Assembly: GCA_019671005.1 (NCBI GenBank)
Contig: CM033745.1
Location: forward strand, 46,123,241-46,187,240
Direction of reading: 5' to 3'
Length of the DNA: 64,000 nt
Origin: Hibiscus mutabilis
Lineage: Eukaryota; Streptophyta; Magnoliopsida; Malvales; Malvaceae
Part shown: in pieces, positions 45,481 through 57,429 of the stretch
How positions within the stretch are numbered: position 1 is the stretch's first letter
How the letters are laid out: the number at the start of each line of letters is the position of its first letter
The notes under the pieces: generated by a model
Told to the model about the DNA's origin: nothing
The model's input: only the letters and a program-made list of their open reading frames with translations
Database searches by the model: none
Position numbers and translations under genes: made by a program

Positions 45481-45773
45481 TGGGAAATTGCAGGGCGAGG
45501 TATTTTTATTTTGAAAGAGTTTGAAAGCTTTCAACAGGGGAGATTCTGTGGTATTTTCATTTGTGAAGTTTATTTCGAAGGAAGAAAGCTTTCAAGTAAG
45601 AATCTTGTTCTTATAAATTCTTAAAATTTTGGCTACACAAATCTACATGAGTAAAGAAATGAAGGTTTTTTTTTTCTAGGATTTTAAAAGAAGTTATGGT
45701 TTGGGATTTTGTGTGAAAGATTTGGGGTGATGAGTGTGTTATTTTGGGTGAAAATAGTCTTAAAATTTTGATA

Positions 45774-48700
45774 ATGGGCAAGGGTCTTGGTCTTTACACC
45801 GACAAGAAAGCCAGAGATATGAAATACGATTTATTTTTAGCAGAATTTGTGTATTTTTATACTTATTTGAAGCTTTAAAGTTGTAATATTTATTTTCTTT
45901 TTTGGGGATTTTATAGATCTTCTTTACAAGGATTATCAGACTGACCAAAAGTTCACTCTGACCACTAGCTCTCCCACTAGAGTTGTAAGTTCTTATTTTT
46001 GCTTTTTTTGGGTTAAATTTTAGTTTTAATTTTCTGGGGTTCTCTATTTTATTTTTTTTCTAGATTTTTTATTTAAGGAATTGATTTTAGTTTCTTTGTT
46101 CTGGGAACCCAAGTTTAGAATTTTGTCATGTTATGGTATTGTTGAGATTTTCTTACCTTTCTTTCTGGGTTTCTTTATCTTGATACAAAATGCATATGAT
46201 CTTTATTTCAGTGAACTTGAATGTTGTTTTTGTTTACATTTTTAGATTTTTTAAGATCTTTTTTCATGCATGCCTTATTGCAAAATTATGTTAATTACTA
46301 ATAAAGAATGAATAATTTAAGTTGACCTTAGGCTATTATCTGATGTGTTTTTCAGACATATACAAAGATGTGTCTTTTGGACTCTTTTATATGTTTTGAT
46401 TTAGAGCATTTCTTGCTATTGTGTTTTTAGGATTTTAGCATGGTTATATCATTCTTTTTACTACAATGTATCATGGGAGATGCTCGATATCTCGATCTGC
46501 TTTAAGAATTTGATTTAATACATTGGCCTTGGTTTTTCCCTCTTTATAGACTCTTTCTCGCTGATGTTAACACCCAGCTAAAGAATAGGAATGTTACAAC
46601 TGATATCAAGGTGGACACCAACTCCAATGTAAGTATTTTATCTGTCCTTTTTATTGATTTGTTGTTCACTTGATGTGTAATTTGGACTGCTTGGGTACAA
46701 TTTCTTTTTTGCATATGATATATGATGCTATTTTCTCAATTATATATTCTTCATCCTTCATCTGTTTTCTTTTTCAAGAAAACTACTAATCATGTATCTC
46801 ATCCCTTGATTCAAGCATGGGAAGGGTCCTAAGAATTAGAATACTCAATTTAATTAGTTTTACCTTTCCCATGCACAGATTATTCCCTCTACTTTGGAAC
46901 ACGTGTTTTAACTAGGAGAATGTGTTCTTGATAACATTGTTTAGAACACCATATAACTAAAGCATGATGTAACTTTTGAGGATCTAATATTTTTGGTAGA
47001 AACGGTATTCAATTAAAGGATCTCTTTGGTTGAGTTTATATTTTCTTTTTTCGTATTCCTTTGCTATTGATTTACGCATGTGACATCATTTATAAGCTAT
47101 TTTGAACATTAGTTGTTGTACTAAAGTAGTTTACATTTATCAGCTATTTACCACCATAACGGTTGATGAACCTGCACTATAATTGGTTTGCTGCTGCTTT
47201 TCTTTAAAGGTACAAGTTTACGTATAATTTGATCGCCTATGTTGTTTGATTTTCTTCATCTATAGTTGTTGTGAGTTTGCCATGTTTTCATCTCTTAATC
47301 GTGCAGAATTAATGAAATTACATGTTATTGCAATCTCATGACTTTCTGTTTGCTATTGTTTTGTTGTATTTTCCCTATTGTAATCCTCCTTCGGAAGAGT
47401 ACTAATAGTTATAACTCTCTATACTGCACTATGTCTTCCACCCCTCCCCCAACACTGAAATTGCAACCGAGAAACTAAAATCATCAATACATACTTTTCA
47501 TTTTCTTGGCTTTGATGAATGAATTTTTTGGATTTTGGTAATTGGCCTTAGCCTTTAGAATCTCGCAGTGAATTAGGGCTTTCCTCTATTAAAAATACAT
47601 GGTTTTTTTTTGTATGGTTAAATTGTCAAGTGGTTGTATGATATGATGAAATGAGTTGGAATTAGCAAGAGCATTGTTGGATTAACGAAAAGAAGAGAGT
47701 GTAAGGATATTGATTATAATTTCAAATGAAAAAAAAAAATCATCTAAGGGAATTGCAGTCTAAAGCCTGCTATATGGGATCATCTTGTTAGACCATAATG
47801 TATTCTTTTTTTAGTGCTCTAGCTAAATGGAGGTAAAATTTAAATTTCTGGTCTATGATTGTTGTTTTTAGCCTTATTGCATTAAAACTATTCTAATCAG
47901 TTTTCTACAATGTTACTATTTTTTTATCAATCTACAATGTTACTATTTGCACCGTCAATCTTTGTTATTTTTAATTGAATTTTAACCTATATTCATGTGT
48001 TAAATATTGCTTTCTTGAGCTTGTTCTTTGAATTATTTTGAATTGGAGGGCCATCATTAAAGTTACAAAATGGTATAATTTGCATTGTCAATCTTTGTAA
48101 TTGTTAATTGAGTTTCTAGCGTATATTAATGTGTTAAATATTGCTTTCTAGACCTTTTTCTTTGAAATATTTTGAATCAGAGTATCATTTTTAAAGTTAC
48201 AAAATGATGGGTTGATCATTTTGTTACTCATAAGATTCTAGTTCAAAGAAAATGACGCTATTAGTGTTTTTCTTTTGGATATGAAGTTATTGCTAGTGAG
48301 TTATGTTTTATTATCATAGTGTTCTTGCTTCCTGTGGAGGGGGTAATAGATTTGTATTGATGGATTCTTTTTTTTTGGTTTGTAAACTTTTATGGTGGAA
48401 CATTACCATAGTTTGATCATTTAACTTTATGTTATGGCATCAGTAGCTATTTGCTATTTTTTGTTTTTATATTCAAGTTAAGCAATTAGTAATTGTTATT
48501 TTCTTCTTTGATAAGTCTTTTGGGTTCTTAGGTGAAGTATCGCTAGCAGTCAGAGTGGTACTAAAGTAAATTCCTAAGCCTTAACGGTATGTCTGTCAAT
48601 AAAATTTTCTTGTTCTCCATTGGTACATGTTGGCAATTATACAAGTATGATTCTTTATACTTGGGGTTCAGGTGGTGTTAGAAAAAGCATGTTTCTGTGA

Positions 48701-48865
48701 TAAACACAATCAATATTCTTAAATTTTTACTTGGACAGCCCTTAACATTCATGAAATCTTTGAATTGTCCAATACAGGTCTGCTAGGAAAGAGAGCTTTA
48801 ATTGCTGATCGTAATATATCTAATTGCTGGAACATGAAGGCCATTGGTAGAAGCTTTAATTTTTA
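45774..48865 (+). pseudogene. VDAC (mitochondrial outer-membrane porin) pseudogene with introns
   Basis: Exon 1 (45774-45816) reads MGKGLGLYTDKKAR; the family has two more residues (I-G) before KK, and the donor GT is mutated to AT. Exon 2 (45917-45984) follows TTATAG and reads DLLYKDYQTDQKFTLTTSSP then TRV before GTAAGT. Exon 3 (46550-46628) reads LFLADVNTQLKNRNVTTDIK then VDTNSN before GTAAGT, but its first 30 or so bases are missing, which shifts the frame. Exon 4 (47144-47177) reads LFTTITVDEPA and stops short. Weak last-exon traces lie near 48532 and 48825-48865. The functional gene makes a roughly 276-residue beta-barrel channel for metabolites. Here the middle of the barrel is absent, so this is a relic. 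Intron positions are retained, so it came from gene duplication and not from a processed mRNA. Confidence 0.88.
47946..48210. repeat. 133-bp tandem duplication in a VDAC-relic intron
   Basis: Two diverged direct copies (47946-48078, 48079-48210), both with GTCAATCTTTGT, GTGTTAAATATTGCTTTCT and AAAGTTACAAAATG. Confidence 0.8.
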
Positions 48866-50119
48866 GCCGCGGGCTGTCGCAACCCTTTTTCAGAGAGCTC
48901 TACGTTTTATAAAAACAAAACAACGGAGTCGCCACCAATCTTTTAAACGGTGTAATTGGATCACCTAAAAACGATTCATTTTAATAAAATTATTTTATTT
49001 TATCAAAACAACATTTTGGTCTGCGAAAAAAAAAATGGGTTCAGAGTTGGTTACGCGTGAGGAAGGATTAACACTCTCACGTCGCCCAAAAATTGGTACC
49101 TAGCCGATTAAAAAATGTTTTAATGTTGAATTTACAAGTTTGTATAGAATTCAACTCATTTTTCATTTATGAATATGACCTTATTTTAACGGTCTTAATA
49201 TCCAAAAAGTGAACTGCAATTACTGTCAATATTTCTGGCGCTAACCTGTCACTTTTCTTTAATAGGATACCGCATTAATTAAGTTCCACTTTTTTATCAG
49301 ACAAGCAAGGAAAAAATTAGTGTGTTGAAGCTTTTCATTTACCCTAAGTTAGTGATTATTAACCTAAAGAATAATCTACATGAATTTTACCTATTAAGGT
49401 TAAAATATGGTTAAGTGTATCTTATGAGTATTAAATGTGAAAGAGAGTTTTATCTTTTTACTTACAAGACTCTTACTAAGGTAATTTAGTATCTAACTCT
49501 AAGGGCTTTGTTTAACCTAATCATTTAATTAAAACAACTTTTAATACCTAGGTGTTTTAGGAAAGGAGTTAGTTTAGGAAAAAAAGAACTAAAATTAAAC
49601 AACCATATTTACAAGATTTAATTAAAATGCAAATGAAAACTTTTAATAAATTAAAAAAGAGTAAAAGAATTTTTTTTAAAAGGAATGTGTATCCTTCCCT
49701 AAAATGGTTCAACACAATATACAAATTGAATTTTTCTTTAAAAAATGCATATGTGCAAATTAGAATTTAATTTAAAAATTTACAAAAACGGTTTAAATAA
49801 ATCAATTAAAAAACACTATTTGCAAATTTCTTTTAAAGAGAATAGATCAAACATCAATTTTTATTTTTTTAAACATGAATGAAAAATCGTACATTCGAAC
49901 AAGAAGAACATAACAAAAAAATAATTAAATACCTTGAAAGATGCTTCAAACTTTTATTTCAACTACGAATTTAAGTACAAAAGCTCAAGCAAAAACTGTG
50001 TAGAATTCACCCAAAAACTCTCAAAACTCGCTGAACTCAATTGTGTTTCTCTCAAGTGAACTGTGTGATTCTCCAGAATAAGCTGTGTGTGTGCGCCAAA
50101 TTACAAAGGCTTGAACCCC

Positions 50120-50127
50120 TTTATATA
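50120..50127 (-). promoter_or_regulatory. TATA box of LTR C
   Basis: CCTATATAAAGGGG on the minus strand, in the sense direction of element C, about 850 bases into the LTR. Confidence 0.5.
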
Positions 50128-50399
50128 GGTATTTTTTGACCTAAAAATTCCAAAATTTGGAATAAAAAATACCTATTTTTGGGTGATTTCCCCCTTTTTC
50201 CATTTAATGCAGATACAATATAATTTGAAGCTGATTTGATTCAAATTTTTGGGGAAACTTTAGGCTGATTCTTTCCCCTTTCCTTTAATGCAGATTCAGA
50301 TGCGATTTGAAGAATATTTGATTTGACTTTTGATTTGAATCTGATCTAACTCTTTCCATATTCGAATCAAGAGAAACCCTAACCCTAATCTCTTTTTTG

Positions 50400-50745
50400 C
50401 TTTTACTTTGCAAGCTTCCAGCCAAGGGGACGAGTGGGGGCGTCAGCACGGCTCGAGGCTCGATGGCAGATGCTCGGTGGTGGCCGTTGACGTCGTGGGA
50501 CGGTGCTAGGGGCGGCACGAAGGCGAGATGCCGCACCTAGAGCTTTGCGCGCTCGAATGAGCCGACGACGGCGGCACGACGAGGTATGGACGGGAGCTGG
50601 ATGATCGCGGAGGGCTGGCCGGAGCAACATGGCAACGTGCGGCAGCGGCGCGACATCACTACAGCAAAGGTCGAATGGCTTGGCTTGGGGGTAGCCGCGC
50701 GTGGCGGCGAGAGTTGGCTGGTCCTCCCTCTTTCTCCGATTCAAT
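50400..50745. other. GC-rich island inside LTR C
   Basis: About 345 bases of CG-dinucleotide-rich sequence in an otherwise AT-rich LTR. The 113-codon minus-strand frame over it is Arg/Pro/Ala-rich and matches no family I know; it is probably a by-product of composition. It lies just upstream of the TATA box in element sense, at about 240-860 bases into the LTR. Confidence 0.5.
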
Positions 50746-50981
50746 TTGGACCGTTAGATCTCTAACCCTAGATTTAACGGCTAAGATTAAAGCCTGCACA
50801 TGGGATAAAAATAGGGTTAGCTTGGGTTTTGTTTTGGGCCTAGTGGGTTATTATGTACATGGGTTTTTATTTATTTGAAATGAACCCCTTTTATTTTCTT
50901 TTTTGGATTTTATGTAATAAAATAAAATAGACAAAATAAAAAATAAATGAAATAAAAAATGGTGAAAATTTAGTAACAACA

Positions 50982-50999
50982 GCTACCCCTCTTTTCTTA
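50982..50999 (-). other. Polypurine tract of element C
   Basis: Minus strand AAAGAGGGGTAGC directly before LTR C. Confidence 0.7.
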
Positions 51000-51059
51000 T
51001 TCTTGTGAAACAAGGATGGAGCAGAGAACGAAAGACACTAGTTTTTGTCGATCACCAAT

Positions 51060-51545
51060 TCGCTTGAACGAATGGGCAGGTTCCATTCTCCTTGCGTCCG
51101 AACGGCTAAGCAGGTTCTATTCTGCGGCCAAATGAATAGGCTGGCTCTATTCTCCAAACGTTTGAATAGATAGACGAGTTCCATTCTCCTTACGCTTGAA
51201 CGGATAAGCGGGTTCCATTCTCCTTACGTCTGAACGGATAAGCGGGTTCCAATCTCCTTACGTCTGAACGGATATACGGGTTCCATTCTCTTTACGCTTG
51301 AACGGATAAGCGGATTCCATTCTCCTGAAGCCAGAATGGATAGACGAGTTCTATTCTCCTTACGCTTGAACGGATAAGCAAGTTCCATAGATGGGTTCCA
51401 TTCTCCTTACGTTGAACAGATAAACGGGTTCCATTCTCCTTATGCTCGAACGAATAAGCGAGTTCCATTCTCCTTATGCTCGAATGGATAAGCGAGTTCT
51501 TTAGACAAGTTCCATTCTCCTTACGTCTGAACAGATAGACGCCTT
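51060..51545. repeat. 34-bp tandem array in the 3' UTR of element C
   Basis: About 14 copies of a 34-base unit whose first 20 bases are GGTTCCATTCTCCTTACGTC, followed by TGAACGGATAAGCG, with 1-6 differences per copy and a few partial units (for example AGTTCCATAGATGG and AGTTCTTTAGACA). It lies between the integrase gene and the polypurine tract. Confidence 0.9.
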
Positions 51546-52531
51546 ATTCCTTTCATTGTGAAAGCTTTTATGTACCTATTAAAATCCAATGATTGATGCA
51601 ACTATTACAATCATGCACCTAAGGATGTCTAAATCATGAATGCATGTTGGTTTTATATATTTTTTACTTTGCTCGTTTAACCTAGGAAGCAATCAACTCC
51701 ACTGTCTCTGCTTCACCATTCTCATACTTTGTACCTCTTTGTTTCATAGAAAACATCTGGTTTCCATACACAAATGTCTCACATTTCTACAAATCCCACT
51801 ATCATTGTAGTTGATACATCAATATTGAGTGGAAGGCCCCATCTCCAACTCTATAAGCTTTAAGTTTCTGTGTGTCCCTTGAAATACACTTAACCCCTTT
51901 TATGGCTCAATGTGAGTTTCCAAGCGATTCATAGAGGGAATTCCTATCCTGGATGTTTTCGAGTGATTTTGGCATTTTAATCCTTTCCATCACGCCTATT
52001 GTCATCGAGGAATCATAAGTTGGCATGAATTGCCTCAACTGTGGAACATTTAGTGACCATAATCTATTATTTATGGCTCGAAGCTTAGCAACAGACTGCG
52101 TCAGATTCCCTATACTTTTCATACCATTTTCAGAGTAATGCACAAAAATCTTTTGCACATTTTAACGATGTTAACCAAATGGTTCCTATCCCAATATAAG
52201 ATGCTTATGCAAAGGAGGAAAATGCAAGCAGGGATACGTATTTAAAAGAAAAGAGTTTTATTAATACTGCGGCAAACATGCAAGAAGGGTACAAAGTGAA
52301 AAAGTTAAAGAAAACAAGTATCCAGATATCAAGGGCCAAAACTTTCCAAGCTGAGGCGCTAGAGGCGATTCTGAATGTTGCCTTTGTTGAGGAGATTTCG
52401 TCCACTACGATGATGTCTGAAGGTATGAAATTCCTTTCAAATGTCAAGTTTCTGAGGGAGTCACTTATTATCCGCCTCACTTCAACAATTTCGAGCCGCC
52501 CTTTTTAGGTTTTCAAATCGAATCCACCATT

Positions 52532-52569
52532 GGTTTCAAGATGCCCTTTGCGGACTTTCATCTTAAACC
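52532..52569 (-). ncRNA. Conserved hairpin in the 3' UTR of element C
   Basis: Arms GGTTTCAAGATG and CATCTTAAACC pair over about 11 bases around the core CCCTTTGCGG. The same 38-base hairpin occurs in B at 59061-59098. A weaker core copy is at about 52494-52520. This is an RNA structural element by inference only. Confidence 0.5.
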
Positions 52570-52649
52570 CTCATTTTTCTTCTTTCCTTTTTTTCTTTTT
52601 TTCTTTTTTTCCTCTTTTTAAAACACTCTTTCGGGTTTTTGCTTTTTCC

Positions 52650-53870
52650 CTCTTCATGCGTAGTATTTCTTGACTGAATCTGAGTTTATAGGGTTCTTGA
52701 GCTCTTCCCCGTCCATCTCAACTAAGATCAATGCTTCTCCAAAGAAAACCTTATTTACGACGTAAGGCCCCTCCCAATTAGGCGCCCACTTTCCTCAAGA
52801 ATCTCTCTGGACTAAAATATTTTCCTTAGGACTAAGTTCCCCTCTCAAAATTCTCTCAGATAAACTTTCTGGTCGTGTGCCTGTATCATTCTCTTTTGAT
52901 ACATTTGACCATGGTAGACGGCTCTCAATCTCTTTTCATCAATAAGGTTCAGCTGGTCGTATCTGGCTTATACCCATTCAGCTTCTTCTAACTCTGTTTC
53001 CATCAAAACCCAGAGGGACAAAATTTTAACCTCAATTGGTAACACAACCTCCATTTCATACACCAATGAAAATGGCATTACCTTGGTGGAAGTTCGTACG
53101 GTAGTTCTATAAGCATACAATGCAAATGGCAGCTTCTCATGCCAATCTTTGTAAGTGTCAGCCATCTTTGCGACTATTTTTTGATGTTCTTATTAGCAGC
53201 CTCTACTACCTCATTCATCTTTGCGTGATAAGTCACTGAGTTATGATGCTTGATCTTAAACTATTCTTAAACCCCAATTATCATTTTGTTATTCAGATTA
53301 GAGGTATTTTTAGTGATGATTCTCTCTAGTAGGTCGTAACGACAGATGATCTCTTTTTCAAGAATTTACAAACCGTGGACCTGGTGGCATTCACGTATGA
53401 AGCCGCTTCTACCCATTTGGTAAAATAGTCAATAGCCACTAAGATGAACATGTGCCCATTTGATGCTTTAGGATGAATTTGCCCAATTACATCCATGCTC
53501 CACATTGAGAAAGGCCATGGAGCCGTCATGACATGGAGTGGTTGTGGAGGTGTATGGATCTTGTTAGTATAAACCTAATATTTGTGACATTTTCGGGATA
53601 ATTGATGCAATCACTTTTCATAGTAGACCAATAGTACCCAAAGCGCATAATCCGCATGGCCATGGTGAAACCACTGGGGTGAGTTCCACAAACCCCTTCA
53701 TGAACCACTTCCAAGATCGTTTGGGCTTCTTTCGCAGCCATACATCTCAATAATAATTGATCTCGGCTTTTTTGTACAAGATTTCTCTATCGAGTACATA
53801 TCCGATGGCCATCTTTCTAATTCTTTTCTTATTATTCTTAGTTGCGTGTGGTGGATATTCCTGGGATTTT
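52650..53870 (-). pseudogene. Element C integrase, disrupted
   Basis: Zinc-finger region at 53526-53750: VVHEGVCGTHPSGFTMAMRI and FGYYWSTMKSDCINY, after which the frame shifts before the last CxxC. Catalytic core start at 53326-53529: WSMDVIGQIHPKASNGHMFI and AIDYFTKWVEAASY. The GRYGLPERIITDN-type second Asp block is frameshifted. Then 52968-53165: DWHEKLPFALYAYRTTVRTS and PFSLVYEMEVVLPIEV. The C-terminal module (about 52680-52800) is interrupted by stops. This is typical Tat-lineage integrase, which inserts element DNA in the nucleus. Confidence 0.85.
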
Positions 53871-53893
53871 ACATACTGCAAGATATCATGATA

Positions 53894-54634
53894 CTAAGGA
53901 AGACCGTATGCTTTCTCTTCTATGTCATGACAGTGTGCCGGGGAGTCGAATGTTTGCATCTTGATTGGCGTCATCAATGAACCTTTACCTGCTTTGAACA
54001 TAGCAACTAAACTGGCAAGGGCATCAGCCATCTGATTGTCCTCTCTTGGGAGATATTTGAAGGTGATTTCATCGAACTCATTTGTCAGTTCAAGGACCAG
54101 CTTATGATACCCGATTAGTTTTGCATCCTTTGTTTCCCATTCTCCCCTAATTTGGTAGATGACTAATGAAGAATCCCCTAAAACTCTCAAGGTTTTGATC
54201 TTCCTTTCTATGGCCGCTCGCAATCCTAGTATGCAAGTCTTATATTCAGTCATGTTATTGGTGCAAAAGAACTTTAACCGACTGGTGAAAGGGTAATAGT
54301 TTCCTTCTGGTGAAACTAGAACTGCCCCAATGCCTCGCCCTAAAGCATTAGCGGCGCCATCAAAATTCATCACCCAAGACTTTATTGAGTCATCATCGTT
54401 CTCCTTTATTGAGATACATATCAGATCTTCATTAGGAAAATTAAAATTCAATGCCTCATAGTCATCGCATGCGCGACTTGCCAAGAAATCTGCCATGGCA
54501 CTTCCTTTTACTACATTCTGACTTATATATTTGATGTCCAATCTTAGAGTAATATCAGCCAACGAGCCAGCTTTCCTGACAAAGCTGGTGTCTCCATCAT
54601 GAATTTCAAGGGATCCAACTTTGATATTAACCAC
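53894..54634 (-). pseudogene. Element C additional archaeal-type RNase H (aRNH), open frame
   Basis: 246 open codons, starting in the connector (ISQNVVKGSAMADFLASRAC) and continuing into a second RNase H domain. The catalytic acidic residues are visible in MNFDGAANALGRGIGAVL (D), NNMTEYKTC (E), LGDSSLVIYQIRGEWE (D) and EDNQMADALASL (D). A second, archaeal-like RNase H after the normal one is the hallmark of the Tat lineage. This is the best-preserved domain of element C. Confidence 0.88.
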
Positions 54635-54789
54635 GTGGTGTGATATAGCATATATTGTCGGAGTCTCTTAGCCGCCCTTATCAAGGCACAACACAGCTTC
54701 TCGATCGGAGAATATCTAGTTTCACAGTTGATGAACTTCTTAGTCAAGTAATACATTGCCTTTTCCTTTCTTTTTGGCGTGACCATTTT
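54544..54789 (-). pseudogene. Element C reverse-transcriptase RNase H, 3' part, cut by element B
   Basis: AMYYLTKKFINCETRYSPIE, LCCALIRAAKRLRQYMLYHT and WLISKLDPLKFMMETPALS match the end of the first RNase H. The frame begins abruptly at about 54789, where the LTR of B ends; the upstream RT of C is not in the window. Confidence 0.8.
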
Positions 54790-57261
54790 TAAACCGAATG
54801 TATGAAAAATAGCCTGACGATTTGTTCTTTTTTGAAATCAAGGTTTTTGTCCATTTTAATTCGTTTAATATTAAAAATTAGGGGTTTCATATTAAATTGA
54901 AATTCTCTTTTATTTATTCTTGAAAATCAATTTGGAGTCGCCATCAGTCACTTTGGTAGACCGGACACCATAAAAACAACCAGAGATTTATTTCTTTAAA
55001 ATTAGGATTTGGGATTCGGTTACGTGTGCAGAATGATTATCACCCCACAAACGCCTGTTATCAGTACCTTTTAATTTCACGTGGCATTTTGGCATTTCGA
55101 ACAGTAATTTAAATTTAATTCAATCCTTAATCATTAATTGAATTTTCATTCCAAATGGAGATACCTTTTTGTAAGAAAATACTTTTTTTAAACGAATATA
55201 AGTTTTGAAACCTCCAGCTACTTTAGGATATTTCAATTTATATTCAAAGATATATCTCAACACAAAAGGTTTTATATGCATGTCCATTTATTTTTTTATT
55301 GATTTTAAGTTCTAACCTATTAAGGGCTCTAACTAATTAAGCTCATTTAAGAATCTATGAATATTGTCAAATCTAGGGTTTTATGTGATAACACCCAATT
55401 ACTTGGGCACTATCCATATTTAGCCCTAAATCAATAATATTCCTAATTATTTAATGATTCTAATTATTTAAACCTAATCCTAATCCAATTTTAATTTTAA
55501 TTAACTATGTATGATTACACATTCTAAGTTTAAATGAAATATTAAATATTCTACTAAAAAGCCCCCGTGATTAACATCTCATTACAATAAGACACTAATC
55601 AACTAGGGACTTTAAAGTTTCCATTTAATAATCATTTATTTTTTAAAATTATCTCACTTATTTAAATTAATTAAAGAACCTAAATTTAAAGGCTCTAATT
55701 ATTTACACTATGCGAATTAGTTATCTAAATATTAAAAACTATATGCCTAATTTAAATCATGTGATCAAACATATAAATTAAGCAATAACAATTAAATTTA
55801 GGGGTTGAATTGAATTTTATGCAGGCTTGAAGAGCCAAATTACAAAGGTTCAGTGACCAAATTGTGAGAAAAATGAACTTGGTGGCCAAAGTATAAGGAA
55901 GAAGAAAGAAGGGAGCAGATCTCAAGTCGACCCGGATCGATATACGTGGACCTCGGGTTAAACTGGTGCCAAAACAACACTGTTTAACTCAGCCTATAAA
56001 AGGCTTGAAACTGAGTTAACCAGGTCATTTTATGATTTCGCTATTTCTCTCTTCGAATCACCCTCTCTCTAAACTTTCTCAACTTTAACAGAAAAAACCC
56101 AGATTTCCCTCCCTCATTTCGATCAAACTCCACCTATCTTCACTAAGTTCATCACATTCCCCTCATTTTATCCAAACAAACATCAAATTCCATCTCAACT
56201 CTTGCTTCTTTCAATCAAACCACCTATTTCCTTAAGAACACAAACCCAGTTCATCCTCATTCATTCCTTTGTTCCATAGCCACCTTCCTAAACCCTTGCC
56301 GGCCTATTCATCAGCCGCCGGAGGCGACGTTGACCACCACTAACCGTCGTCTCTGGTCATCTTCTCTTATCAATCTAAAACTTCAACCACCGTCTGGTTC
56401 AACTCCATCCACCATCTGCCATCGTAAAACGATTTCCAGCCACCAAAAAAATGTTTTTCGCTGCCGATTTCCCTAAATCTACCCGACCCGTTAGGATCTT
56501 CCTACTTCCCCTTAGAAACTACCTGAACTGAATCCCTCTCTATCATTTTTTGACTCCACCAGAAACCTAATTCTCTGACCGACACGAAAGGCTTTAGTGA
56601 CTATCTAAACAGTCACCAACCACGATAAAACGTTTCAACTTCTTTTAGATCTAGACTTTGCTATTGTTTTTTATGAACTTAGATCTGATTTGTGTATGTT
56701 TCTAATGTAGAAAAATGAAAGAGGAGGTTGAAATATACCTCCTGACTTCACGGTGAGGTTTTCGATGTTAGAATAGCGCTCCGACCGTCCCTGCATTTCT
56801 CTTTCTGGTGATATTTGATTACTCAGGTAACTCCTCAACTCCATTCTCTCTCTTTCCACTAATTAATTTTGCAATTATTGCTCGTAATCCTTGTCCCCCA
56901 CTAACTCTCTCTCCTCTATTTATAGTTTTGCAGATGTTGACGTCAGTGGGACCCTTAATGTTTATTTGGCCAATGGGAGTTTACAATGTGGACAAAACGA
57001 GCGAGCTAAAAAAACACACTTGGGCTTTTGTGTTTGTTTGGCAGATTTGGCTTGTAAATATATGAGCCTTAGGATTTTAACTTGGGCCTGATGTATTTAA
57101 GGTGTAGAATGTAAAAGGGCAATGCATATATGGACTTTAAAGAATTTTGGACTATTATTTAAAGGTTATTTATTTGTCATATCAGCTTTATCTATTTTGT
57201 TTATTTTGGTCTTACTTATAGTGAATTACACATATATACTCGGACAAAATTAGGTTATTAC
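54790..57261 (-). repeat. 3' LTR of Tat element B
   Basis: On the minus strand it begins TGTAATAACCTAATTTTGTC at 57261, right after polypurine AAAGAGGGGCAG. It ends downstream of GGTCTACCAAAGTGACTGAT and GGCGACTCC (about 54950). The far boundary near 54790-54800 is inferred from the start of C coding sequence. It contains a GC-rich stretch (56280-56600) and an antisense TATA motif. Confidence 0.75.
55995..56002 (+). promoter_or_regulatory. Antisense TATA-like box in LTR B
   Basis: TATAAAAG on the plus strand, opposite to the element sense, followed by several hundred bases of C/T-rich leader-like sequence. The same arrangement is in D2 at 44088. Confidence 0.4.
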
Positions 57262-57279
57262 AACTGCCCCTCTTTGCTC
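57262..57279 (-). other. Polypurine tract of element B
   Basis: GAGCAAAGAGGGGCAG on the minus strand, immediately before LTR B. Confidence 0.75.
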
Positions 57280-57429
57280 ATTGTTGTGGAACATGAATAG
57301 GACAAAGACTGAAAAGACACAAATGTTGTCTGGGCCATCTGACCATCAAAGTTTGAAGCTGTTCTTTCGATTATGAAATTCTTCAATCTTCTCTTTTTCT
57401 AATCTGTCTCTCTGTAAAGACGTCGAATA

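Larger units (their letters stand above)
48875..50981 (-). repeat. 3' LTR of Tat element C
   Basis: On the minus strand it starts TGTTGTTACTAAATTTTCAC at 50981, directly after an AAAGAGGGGTAGC polypurine tract, and ends with GGTGGCGACTCC followed by GGGTTGCGACA at 48875. GGCGACTCC near the LTR end is typical of plant Tat-lineage LTRs. About 2.1 kb. It abuts the VDAC relic. The exact outer boundary is inferred from the TG...CA rule. Confidence 0.75.

Noticed and set aside
50403..50744. 113-codon Arg/Pro-rich minus-strand frame
   Set aside because: Stop-poor only because the DNA is GC-rich; no domain recognised.
51060..51545. Regular repeat array, considered as a CRISPR
   Set aside because: Units are contiguous 34-bp tandem copies with no unique spacers, in a plant retroelement 3' UTR.
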